Of a stretch of DNA of 64,000 nucleotides, positions 41,909 to 49,428 are shown in pieces. Below the pieces are notes generated by a model that saw nothing but the letters and a program-made list of their open reading frames with translations, searched no databases and was not told the origin of the DNA. Made by a program: the position numbers and the translations under genes. Numbering within the stretch: position 1 is the first letter of the stretch; every line of letters begins with the position of its first letter. Origin of the DNA: an uncultured Lachnospiraceae bacterium (GTDB lineage: Bacteria; Bacillota; Clostridia; Lachnospirales; Lachnospiraceae); NCBI GenBank assembly GCA_944381405.1, contig CALWLA010000009.1:1-64000 (forward strand), read 5' to 3'.

Positions 41909-42703
41909 TTATTTTACGTATTTGTATGATGTCATTTTATTCAACAACACAACATTCTGATTTGAAAACAAAGAATCTATGTTATCTCTGGCATTATCAC
42001 ATCTAAACAAAGACGACATCACCGTAATTTCAGCCATTTCCATTGTTTTCAGCAGTTCCGGCACGGAGTAATCAAAGGCATTATTTAAAGAACAGTACCT
42101 GAATTTTTCGATACACACACCGCATTCTTTTCTAAACTTCTTATCCTCTTCTTTCAAACGCTGTGCTAAATTTCGTTTACTACGCCCCTCTTTTTTGGTA
42201 TCCCCTACAATTCCTATATAGAGATATATTGTTTCTTCGTCATGCTTTTTTCCTGACCATATATAGAGACAATCTTGTACCTCTGTATATTCTCCCACTT
42301 GCTCGAAAGGGATCCAAGCACTGGGACTATTCTATAATGGTGCCCGAGACGGCGTTGAAGAGACATTGCGAAATCCTTGCTTCAAAAGGTTTTTTATTTT
42401 TTCGGTTGCTTTTGTTCCCGGTTTTTTTTCAATTCCCACAACCTTCAAATATATAGGCTCATCTGCACTTATATCACAAATCAGTTTTTCCCCTATAACC
42501 TGTTCTTCTACATAGGTATGCACGCCATCCATCTTTAGTTGATTGAATTGCACCGAATCATTTACTGTAAACTGCCATGCTGCAGCTAGATTTTTTTCTT
42601 TATCTATATGTTTAGGTGAAAAAGTTATATGGGATACTCTTCCCGCATAATCAAAAACACCTTCTCTTCTCTGCTCTGCGATGCAGACCAGTCTCGGCAA
42701 CAT
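41909..42703 (-). pseudogene. GIY-YIG-like protein interrupted by an in-frame amber stop
   Basis: Two open stretches (42335-42703 and 41909-42331) lie in the same frame and are separated only by a TAG at 42332-42334. Reading through gives about 264 residues. The N-terminal half is unrecognised (FDYAGRVSHITFSPKHIDKE). Just after the stop comes NSPSAWIPFEQVGEY, then CLYIWSG, then IYLYIGIVGD and RNLAQRLKEED. That order resembles a GIY-YIG nuclease core, with moderate certainty. The open frame also extends about 15 codons upstream of the ATG. It is either a nonsense pseudogene or, less likely, a readthrough gene. A separate start for the second half (GTG 42298) lacks a ribosome-binding site. Confidence 0.5.
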
Positions 42704-42744
42704 TTTATCGGAAGTCCTAAGACTCCAATCTTTAATGACATCGG

Positions 42745-43184
<440 letters not shown>

Positions 43185-43240
43185 GGAGCCGCTGCTCCAC
43201 GGATGATCCTTCATCCATTTCACAGCGGCTCCCTTTTTCT
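43185..43240. terminator. Bidirectional terminator downstream of hsp20
   Basis: GGAGCCGCTG at 43185-43194 pairs with CAGCGGCTCC at 43223-43232. A T-run lies on either side depending on strand. It ends hsp20 on the minus strand. Confidence 0.65.
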
Positions 43241-43263
43241 TTATGAGAGTGCTTCGGCTCTCC

Positions 43264-43728
43264 TTAGCCCTCGATGGAGATATACTGCTTGCCTTCCACC
43301 ACCGGCTTTGCTTCCTTCTTCGGGATGGAGAGCTTCAGAATACCATGCTTGAACTCGCCCTTGATATCCTCCTGGGTAACGTCTTCGCCTACATAGAAGC
43401 TCCGCTCGCAGGCGCCTGCATAACGCTCCCTCCGGATATAATGGCCGGTCTGCTGATCCTGCTGGTCCTTGTCCAGGCCCTTGGCAGCGCTGATGGTCAG
43501 ATAACCATTCTCCAGGGAAACCTTGATCTCGTCCTTGGAAAATCCCGGCAGATCCATCGTCAGCTCATAGCCATGATCCAGTTCCTTGATATCTGTCTTC
43601 ATCAGGTTCTTGCTGTGGCGGCCATAGAGCTTTTTCTCAATGTCTCTTTCCGGTCTGTCATCGTAAAACGGGAAATCCCTGAAAAACTCATCGAACATAT
43701 TCTCTCCAAAAATACTAGGCATCAACAT
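43264..43728 (-). CDS. Small heat-shock protein, Hsp20 family
   Basis: A 154-residue alpha-crystallin-domain chaperone that holds unfolding proteins in solution. The domain runs from about residue 42 (MKTDIKELDHGYELTMDLPG) to GEFKHGILKLSIPKKE, with the conserved GILKLSIPK end strand. The N-terminal arm FDEFFRDFPFYDD is typical of clostridial members. A GGAG lies 9 nt before the ATG. A CIRCE element and a consensus promoter upstream place it under HrcA heat-shock control. Confidence 0.92.
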   Translation of the reverse strand: MLMPSIFGENMFDEFFRDFPFYDDRPERDIEKKLYGRHSKNLMKTDIKELDHGYELTMDLPGFSKDEIKVSLENGYLTISAAKGLDKDQQDQQTGHYIRRERYAGACERSFYVGEDVTQEDIKGEFKHGILKLSIPKKEAKPVVEGKQYISIEG

Positions 43729-43845
43729 AAAACTTCACTCCTTTTCTCTAAAAGGCCCTGAGGCCTGCTTCATGAACAACCTTGTTTCTTTGGAGCGGAG
43801 GTACCGGAACCTTTCTTTTTGTTCCTCTCCCTTCGTTCTGGCTAT

Positions 43846-43874
43846 GTTATAACACCGTTTGTTAGCACTGTCAA
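43846..43874 (-). promoter_or_regulatory. hsp20 promoter
   Basis: On the minus strand, TTGACA (43869-43874), 17 bp, TATAAC (43846-43851). The -35 box lies inside the CIRCE element. The leader before hsp20 is about 110 nt. Confidence 0.75.
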
Positions 43875-43888
43875 GAGGCGAGTGCTAA
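43862..43888. promoter_or_regulatory. CIRCE element (HrcA operator)
   Basis: TTAGCACTG, 9 bp, GAGTGCTAA: the known CIRCE inverted repeat with one mismatch in the left arm. It overlaps the hsp20 -35 box. Confidence 0.9.
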
Positions 43889-43918
43889 TTTTTTCAAATT
43901 TTTTTCATCTTTCCGGCT

Positions 43919-44488
43919 TCATCCCTTTCTTTTATACACCGTAAAGCGGTAATGCACGCCCTGATCTTCCTTTTCTTCTCCTTCCGAAGCCCGTTCCCAT
44001 TCCGGGTCCGCATCCAGATCCGGGAAAAAGGTATCCGCCTCCCTTTGACAGTCGTTTACGGTCACAAGGCAGGTATCGCAGTAAGGAAGCAGCTCCCGGT
44101 AGATCTGTTCGCCGCCGATGACGAACACCTCTCCGGCCTGTTCCAGTCCTTCCGTTTCTCCCTCCTGTTTCCTGTCCTCCCTCTGCAGGAGATCAAGGAG
44201 CTCCGGAAGGGAAGCCGCCGTTTCCAGACGGGTACCCTCCTCCGGCTGACCGGCAATGGCCCGGATGGCCTCCGCCAGCTGCTCCGGCTGCCTGGTGAGG
44301 ACGATATTCCGCCGTCCCTTAAGGGGCTTTCCTCCTGGAAAGCTCTCCAAGGTCTTCCGCCCCATGACCACGGTCTTTCCCTTGGTGGCGGTGCGGAAAA
44401 ACCTCATATCCTCGGGGATATGCACCAGCAGATCCCCCTCTGCCCCGATGCCCCAGGATCTGTTTACATTTACAATGGCTGTCAGCAT
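43919..44488 (-). CDS. folA: Dihydrofolate reductase
   Basis: A 189-residue enzyme reducing dihydrofolate with NADPH. The start LTAIVNVNRSWGIGAEGDLL contains the WGIG substrate loop. PEDMRFFRTATKGKTVVMGR and the second NADPH loop VFVIGGEQIYRELL follow. An acidic insert around residues 100-120 (REDRKQEGETEGLEQ) makes it longer than usual. Where many enzymes have Asp in the active site, here LVHIPEDM places Glu nearby. ATG 44488 is preceded by AAAGGAGAA. thyA, which makes the dihydrofolate it recycles, lies upstream beyond a triplicate repeat. Confidence 0.92.
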   Translation of the reverse strand: MLTAIVNVNRSWGIGAEGDLLVHIPEDMRFFRTATKGKTVVMGRKTLESFPGGKPLKGRRNIVLTRQPEQLAEAIRAIAGQPEEGTRLETAASLPELLDLLQREDRKQEGETEGLEQAGEVFVIGGEQIYRELLPYCDTCLVTVNDCQREADTFFPDLDADPEWERASEGEEKEDQGVHYRFTVYKRKG

Positions 44489-44510
44489 CAATACACGTTC
44501 TCCTTTCCCT

Positions 44511-44661
44511 GATTTTGCCGTGTTTTTCACGGCATAACGGTATACCCGAAGGGTGCTTCCCTGATTTTGCCGTGTTTTTCACGGCATAACGGTATACCCG
44601 AAGGGTGCTTCCCTGATTTTGCCGTGTTTTTCACGGCATAACGGTATACCCGAAGGGTGCT
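44511..44661. repeat. Three tandem copies of a 52-bp hairpin unit
   Basis: Units start at 44511, 44563 and 44615 and are essentially identical. Each holds TGCCGTG-TTTTT-CACGGCA (a 7-bp stem), the 8-bp palindrome GGTATACC, and ACCC-GAA-GGGT. All possible frames through it look non-coding. It lies between thyA and folA, which are transcribed in the same direction. Confidence 0.9.
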
Positions 44662-44723
44662 TCTGTCTAATAAAGGCCGCATGCCTTCCAGCCTGCAGCC
44701 TTTTCTCTGTTCCTTCAAACTGA

Positions 44724-45572
44724 TCAGATCGCGATGGGGATGTTCTTGATCTGCTCCCCGTGCTGGTAATCGATGAGCTTCACATCCTCCGGCGTAAAGT
44801 CGTAGAAATTCTTTACCTCAGGATTCAGCCAGAACTTCGGGGCCGGATAGGCCTCCCGGCTGATGAGCTCCTCGATGAGGGGTACATGGCGGTCATAGAT
44901 ATGGGCGTCTGCGATGACATGCAAAAGCTCTCCTGCCTCCATGTCGCAGACCTGAGCCATCATGTGCACCAGCACCGCGTACTGCACCACGTTCCAGTTA
45001 TTGGCCGCCAGCACGTCGTTGGACCGCTGATTTAAGATGGCGTTCAGCACCAGCTTGCCCGTTTCCTCGTTTTTCGTGCAGTTGAAGGTCATGCTGTAGG
45101 CGCAGGGATACAGGTTCATCTCGTGCAGATCCTGGAAGTTGTAGATGTTGGTCATGATCCGGCGGCTGTAGGGGTTGTGCTTCAGATCGTAGATCACCCG
45201 GTCCACCATATCGAACATGCCCTCTTTGTACTCGTGCTTCACGCTCATCTGATAGCCATAGGCCTTGCCGATGCTGCCGTCGGGATCCGCCCATTCGTCC
45301 CAGATGTGGCTGTTCAGGTCGTGGATGTTGTTGGACTTTTTCTGCCAGATCCACAGAAGCTCGTCGGTGGCCGACTTTACGGCGGTGCGCCGCAGGGTCA
45401 GCACCGGAAACTCCTTCCGCAGATCGTAACGGTTCACCACCCCGAACCGCTTCAGGGTATAGGCCGGGGTTCCGTCCGGCCAGTGGGGCCGTACCTTTTC
45501 CCCGCGGGTGTCCGTGCCGTTGTCGATGATGTCCCGGCACATTTTCTTGAACACTTCATCAGCATATGCCAT
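44724..45572 (-). CDS. thyA: Thymidylate synthase
   Basis: A 282-residue ThyA that makes dTMP from dUMP. The catalytic Cys is in NLYPCAYSMTFNC, the dUMP-binding segment is NQRSNDVLAANNWNVVQYAV, and the helix-strand end motif is IADAHIYDRHVPLIEELI. It belongs to the longer clostridial ThyA subgroup. ATG 45572 follows GGAGGAC. It precedes folA, separated by the 52-bp repeats. A hairpin and promoter overlap just upstream. Confidence 0.95.
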   Translation of the reverse strand: MAYADEVFKKMCRDIIDNGTDTRGEKVRPHWPDGTPAYTLKRFGVVNRYDLRKEFPVLTLRRTAVKSATDELLWIWQKKSNNIHDLNSHIWDEWADPDGSIGKAYGYQMSVKHEYKEGMFDMVDRVIYDLKHNPYSRRIMTNIYNFQDLHEMNLYPCAYSMTFNCTKNEETGKLVLNAILNQRSNDVLAANNWNVVQYAVLVHMMAQVCDMEAGELLHVIADAHIYDRHVPLIEELISREAYPAPKFWLNPEVKNFYDFTPEDVKLIDYQHGEQIKNIPIAI

Positions 45573-45604
45573 GTCTTTGTCCTCCCCTCCGCTGCCTGGG
45601 CAGC

Positions 45605-45656
45605 AAAAAACGCTTTGTCTGCCATACAGTATAGCAGAACAAAGCGTTCCTGTCAT
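45605..45656 (-). promoter_or_regulatory. Overlapping terminator and thyA promoter
   Basis: On the minus strand, AACGCTTTGTTCTGC pairs with GCAGACAAAGCGTT, followed by six T residues: a good terminator for the threonine aldolase gene. Within the same stretch ATGACA (45651-45656), 17 bp, TATACT (45628-45633) forms a promoter whose start would fall in the hairpin loop. Transcripts begun there lack the left arm and escape termination. Confidence 0.55.
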
Positions 45657-45699
45657 TCTTCGTTAATTATCTGTCAACACCTGGGGTCTTCCGGTCCCA

Positions 45700-46752
45700 T
45701 TACTTCGTGTATTTCTTCAGGTCCTTCAGGAAACGGTCCACGTTTTCCTCTTTGGTGGCCCAGGAGGTGCAGAGCCGCACCGCGCTGTGGGTTTCGTCCA
45801 CGCGGCACCAGTATCCGTAGGTGTACTTTTTGGACAGCTTTTTCAGCACCGCATCCGGCAGGATCGGGAACTGCTGATTGGTATAGCTGTCCTGATACAT
45901 GTCGTAGCCCAGGGCCTTGATGCCCTCCTTCAGCTTAAGCGCCAGCCGGTCCGCATGATCGGAGATCTGATAGTAGAGGCAGTTTTTGCCCTTGCCTTCA
46001 AAGAGCACCTCGAACTGGATGCCCAGGAGCCGTCCCTTTGCCAGAAGGCCGCCCTTCTGCTTCATGAGATACCGGAAATCGTCGTGGAGGGCGTGGTTAT
46101 GGAACACGATGGCCTCCCCGAACAGGGCTCCCACCTTGGTACCGCCGATATAGAACACGTCGGTATATTTGTAAATGTCCGCCATGGTCAGGTCCGACTT
46201 TTCGGACATCAGTCCATAGCCCAGACGGGCGCCGTCCAGATACAGGTACAGATCGTGCTTTTTGCAGGTCTTGTACAGGGCCTTGAGCTCCGCCTTGGAG
46301 TACAGGGTCCCTTCCTCGGTGGCATAGGAAATGAACACCACCTTGGGCTTTACCATGTGCTGCTTCATCTCGTCGGCGTTGTGGGCGGTGACATACTCGT
46401 CCACCTGCTTTGCGGAGATCTTGCCCTCATGGTTGGGCAGGGTCAGCACCTTGTGGCCGGTGGCCTCGATGGAGCCGGTCTCATGGACGGAGATATGGCC
46501 GGTATCCGCCGCGATGACGCCCTCATGGTGGCGCATCAGGGCAGCCAGCACCGTCATGTTGGTCTGGGTGCCGCCTACCAGGAACTGCACATAGGCCTCC
46601 GGATCCTTCACCTGCTCCCGGATCAGGGCTCTCGCCCGGTCGCAGTAATCGTCCACGCCGTATCCCGGCGTCTGGTCCATATTGGTCTCGCAGAGGCGCT
46701 CCAGGATCTTTTCGTGAGCTCCCTCCAGATAATCGCAGTTAAACATAATCAT
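45700..46752 (-). CDS. Low-specificity L-threonine aldolase-like PLP enzyme
   Basis: A 350-residue fold-type I pyridoxal phosphate enzyme of the beta-eliminating lyase family, likely cleaving threonine or allo-threonine to glycine and acetaldehyde. The start MIMFNCDYLEGAHEKILERL is typical. FLVGGTQTNMTVLAALMR and GHISVHETGSIEATGHKV follow, then YLYLDGARLGYGL, with the PLP Lys in YIGGTKVGALFGE. ATG 46752 follows GGAGG by 8 nt. It has a near-perfect promoter at 46809-46837 and ends at the terminator before thyA. Confidence 0.88.
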   Translation of the reverse strand: MIMFNCDYLEGAHEKILERLCETNMDQTPGYGVDDYCDRARALIREQVKDPEAYVQFLVGGTQTNMTVLAALMRHHEGVIAADTGHISVHETGSIEATGHKVLTLPNHEGKISAKQVDEYVTAHNADEMKQHMVKPKVVFISYATEEGTLYSKAELKALYKTCKKHDLYLYLDGARLGYGLMSEKSDLTMADIYKYTDVFYIGGTKVGALFGEAIVFHNHALHDDFRYLMKQKGGLLAKGRLLGIQFEVLFEGKGKNCLYYQISDHADRLALKLKEGIKALGYDMYQDSYTNQQFPILPDAVLKKLSKKYTYGYWCRVDETHSAVRLCTSWATKEENVDRFLKDLKKYTK

Positions 46753-46808
46753 GGCTTCAACCTCCTCCTGTCCCCTGTCCATACCCCGGGACATTTCCTG
46801 TTAAGCCC

Positions 46809-46837
46809 ATTTTAATTTGGGCCGCTGCGGTTGTCAA
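46809..46837 (-). promoter_or_regulatory. Promoter of the threonine aldolase gene
   Basis: On the minus strand, TTGACA (46832-46837), 17 bp, TAAAAT (46809-46814). Confidence 0.75.
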
Positions 46838-46910
46838 TGAGCCGCGGAAAACTTAAACATATGTCTTTTTGCGAGAGACATTTCCGCTTCACAAACCGCT
46901 CTGGATGCCG

Positions 46911-48323
46911 TCACAGCTCTTTGGGACGGCCCCATTTCGTAAGGCCCGCCGCAAGGAACCGGTCCTTGTCGATGAACTTCGCCCGCCGCTTCAAAAACCA
47001 GATGGAAGCCAGCAGATAGAACACCGCGCCGGAGATCAGGTTGATGCCATAATTCAGATGCAGGCCGAAAAGGCCGATCAAAACGATCACCGCCACCAGA
47101 AGGGGCAGGAAGGGCATCAGAGGCGCTATAAAGCCCCGGCGGATCGTGCCCAGGGGATACATCTTCCGGAAGCGCAGCATCATGATGCAGGTCAGAAGGT
47201 ATACCATCAGGGCGGAGAAAATGGAAAAAGTCACCACCTGATCCAGAAGCCCCGTCATGGCAAAGGCCAGGGAGATGGGCAGAAGGAAGATAATGGCCCG
47301 GTAATGGGAACCGTACCGGGGATGCTCCTTTGCGAAAAGATCCGGCAAAAGGGTATCCCGGGACAGGGCCGCCCAGGCATGGCTGGAGTCGTTGATACAG
47401 CCGTTGGCGCTGGCCAGGCAGGCCAGGATAGAGCCTACGAACAACGCCACCGCCACGAAAAGCTTTCCGGTAGCCAGAGCCGCCTCATACAGCGGATACA
47501 CGGACTCTCCCAGCGCGCCGGCAGGAATCAGGCCGGAGCAGACGAACCAGGTGATGGTCCCGCCGATCAGAAGGGTCGCCAGGCCTACGATGGCTCCCAG
47601 GGGAATGGCCCGGTTGGGGCTGCGGCATTCGTCCGCTGCCATGGCGGTTCCCTCGATGCCCAGGAAGAACCAGCAGGAATAACCGATGCCCGCCATGACG
47701 CCCAGATACCCGTAGGGCAGCCCATCCGTCAGAGCCTTCAGATCCAGCAGGGTGGCGTTGGGGTCGAAAAAGTTGGTGGACATCAGCAGCAGTACCACGC
47801 AGGCAAAGGCGATGGCCGTAATGACAAAGTTCAGGGTCAGGGTCGCCTGAGCGCCCCGGTAATTGATAAAGGCCAGCACCAGCAGGGTCAGGATATTGAA
47901 GGGCAGGGGATCGATGGCCGGATTCAGCGCGTTCAGCAGCTGTCCCACCACGATCACGTCGCCGGCCTCCAGCATGGCGTATTCAAACACCAGCATCAGC
48001 CCCACGTTAAAGGCCGCCAGCGGTCCCAGGAGGTACTTGGCCATGGTATACTGGCCTCCGGCCTCCGGCATCACCGCGGACATCTCCGATACCATCATCA
48101 CCTGTCCGATATACATCATGCCCATGGTCCAGAGTCCGATGAGGGCCGCCAGGGAGCCGCCCTGCTTGATGGTCAGATTCCAGCCCATGAATTCGCCTAC
48201 AAGGACGATTCCCACGCCCAGGGCCCAGACATGCAGAGGCCCCAGCACTCGCCTTTGGCTGTGGGATGCTTCCGGAGGATTTTTCCGGGTCTCCGTTTCC
48301 TGAATGTTAATCCGCGCTTCCAT
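46911..48323 (-). CDS. APC-family amino acid/amine permease
   Basis: A 470-residue transporter with about twelve helices. The first core segment VLGPLHVWALGVGIVLVGEF matches the unwound TM1 region of APC permeases, and MPEAGGQYTMAKYLLGPLAA is TM3-like. GIEGTAMAADECRSPNRAIP is the conserved loop after TM6. The closest pattern I know is ethanolamine/amino-acid permeases; the substrate is not decided by sequence. The start, with AAAGGAGGAACGGG, overlaps the end of a small membrane-protein gene. Three such genes precede it in one operon. Confidence 0.88.
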   Translation of the reverse strand: MEARINIQETETRKNPPEASHSQRRVLGPLHVWALGVGIVLVGEFMGWNLTIKQGGSLAALIGLWTMGMMYIGQVMMVSEMSAVMPEAGGQYTMAKYLLGPLAAFNVGLMLVFEYAMLEAGDVIVVGQLLNALNPAIDPLPFNILTLLVLAFINYRGAQATLTLNFVITAIAFACVVLLLMSTNFFDPNATLLDLKALTDGLPYGYLGVMAGIGYSCWFFLGIEGTAMAADECRSPNRAIPLGAIVGLATLLIGGTITWFVCSGLIPAGALGESVYPLYEAALATGKLFVAVALFVGSILACLASANGCINDSSHAWAALSRDTLLPDLFAKEHPRYGSHYRAIIFLLPISLAFAMTGLLDQVVTFSIFSALMVYLLTCIMMLRFRKMYPLGTIRRGFIAPLMPFLPLLVAVIVLIGLFGLHLNYGINLISGAVFYLLASIWFLKRRAKFIDKDRFLAAGLTKWGRPKEL

Positions 48324-48465
48324 CCCGTTCCTCCTTTCCTTCCGCAGCCTCGGGATTTTCTTTTTCTTCCATGAACCGGCGCTCCGTCTTGATAAAATCG
48401 CCGAACAGCAACGCCCCTACGATCAGGCAGAGGATCCATGCGCCGATATTGCAAAGCTCAGCCAT
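48307..48465 (-). CDS. Small single-pass membrane protein (permease operon)
   Basis: A 52-residue protein beginning MAELCNIGAWILCLIVGALL, a single membrane helix followed by a charged tail (KTERRFMEEKENPEAAEGKE). A GGAGGAAGCG site precedes the ATG. Its start shares one base with the stop of the gene before it, and its end overlaps the permease start by 17 nt. This tight coupling and small size suggest an accessory subunit of the permease, but no family is recognised. Confidence 0.7.
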   Translation of the reverse strand: MAELCNIGAWILCLIVGALLFGDFIKTERRFMEEKENPEAAEGKEERDGSAD

Positions 48466-48749
48466 CACGCTTCCTCCTTTTCTTTTTCATCCTTGTTCTG
48501 TTCAAAAAACCGGGTGATCAGCTCCCGCAGGCTCTTGAGGCTCATATGCAGCATAAAGAACAGATAGCCTCCCAGGGCCGCGATCAGCCCCAGCAACAGC
48601 AGAGGATTCAGGCTATAACCTGTAAAAGCCTCCGAACTGTTCCCCTTTGTCAGGAGCATGGTGGTCAAAAGGACGATAAAACAGAGGATCAGCACAAACA
48701 GGATGTCCCACACCATCAGCAGCCGGTCCTTCCAGCTTTTTTTCTTCAT
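48465..48749 (-). CDS. Two-helix membrane protein (permease operon)
   Basis: A 94-residue protein with two hydrophobic helices (about 11-33 and 47-68), a basic N-terminus (MKKKSWKDRLLMVWDILFVL) and a Lys/Glu-rich tail (FFEQNKDEKEKEEA). No known domain is visible. It overlaps the preceding gene by 4 nt (ATGA) and the next by 1 nt. It probably forms a membrane assembly with its neighbours and the APC permease; this is inferred from gene organisation only. Confidence 0.75.
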   Translation of the reverse strand: MKKKSWKDRLLMVWDILFVLILCFIVLLTTMLLTKGNSSEAFTGYSLNPLLLLGLIAALGGYLFFMLHMSLKSLRELITRFFEQNKDEKEKEEA

Positions 48750-49105
48750 GACTGCTTCCTCCCTTCTTCTTTGCCGCTCTGTGTTTCACTGCATGAGGCT
48801 GCGCCCGATGAGCGCCCTGCTGCAGCCAGCTCCCGATAGTAGATCTCTTCTCCATACACCTCGTCGCGGTTTTGCTGCAGATAACGCAGCACCCACAGCA
48901 TGGCCCCCGCCAGGGCAAGCAGGGACACCCCGCACACCGCCGTCAGCAGAACCGTCGTAGAACCGCCTTCCGCCAGGGGCAGCACCTGAAACAGCACAAA
49001 CAGCGTGATGGCCGCTGCCGCCAAAAGGAACACCACAAGCAGCGCGCAGTCCCGCCGGAACATGCCGTCGATCTTTCCCTTTGTTTCCGTCTTCTGAACG
49101 TTCAT
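48746..49105 (-). CDS. Two-helix membrane protein, first gene of permease operon
   Basis: A 119-residue protein with a short charged N-terminus, two membrane helices (about 21-44 and 50-69) and a cytoplasmic-type tail (RYLQQNRDEVYGEEIYYREL). The ATG at 49105 follows AAAAAAGGAGGCGG. It resembles the next protein in layout, though not clearly in sequence. It leads a four-gene coupled operon ending in the permease. Function is unknown. Confidence 0.75.
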   Translation of the reverse strand: MNVQKTETKGKIDGMFRRDCALLVVFLLAAAAITLFVLFQVLPLAEGGSTTVLLTAVCGVSLLALAGAMLWVLRYLQQNRDEVYGEEIYYRELAAAGRSSGAASCSETQSGKEEGRKQS

Positions 49106-49138
49106 GAAGACCGCCTCCTTTTTTGTAGGTTTTGTAAA

Positions 49139-49196
49139 TACAGTCACCATACTGTAACTTTGCTAACATGATAACACCATGTTTTTAGAACCGCAA
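49139..49196 (-). promoter_or_regulatory. Permease operon promoter and operator-like palindrome
   Basis: On the minus strand, TTGCGG (49191-49196), 17 bp, TATCAT (49168-49173). Downstream, TACAGT-6 bp-ACTGTA (49139-49156) forms an inverted repeat near the predicted start, placed like a repressor site. Confidence 0.5.
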
Positions 49197-49285
49197 GCAA
49201 AAATACAAGAAATGACCGCTTCCGACAAAACTTACATCGAACATGCAAAAAAAGACCTCCGCTTTCGCGAAGATCTCTTTCCTTC

Positions 49286-49359
<74 letters not shown>

Positions 49360-49428
49360 ATCCCTATGGGAATTGCACCCCGGTTTCCCAAGACGCAGAT
49401 TATATTATAATGATACCCTCTGTAAATG

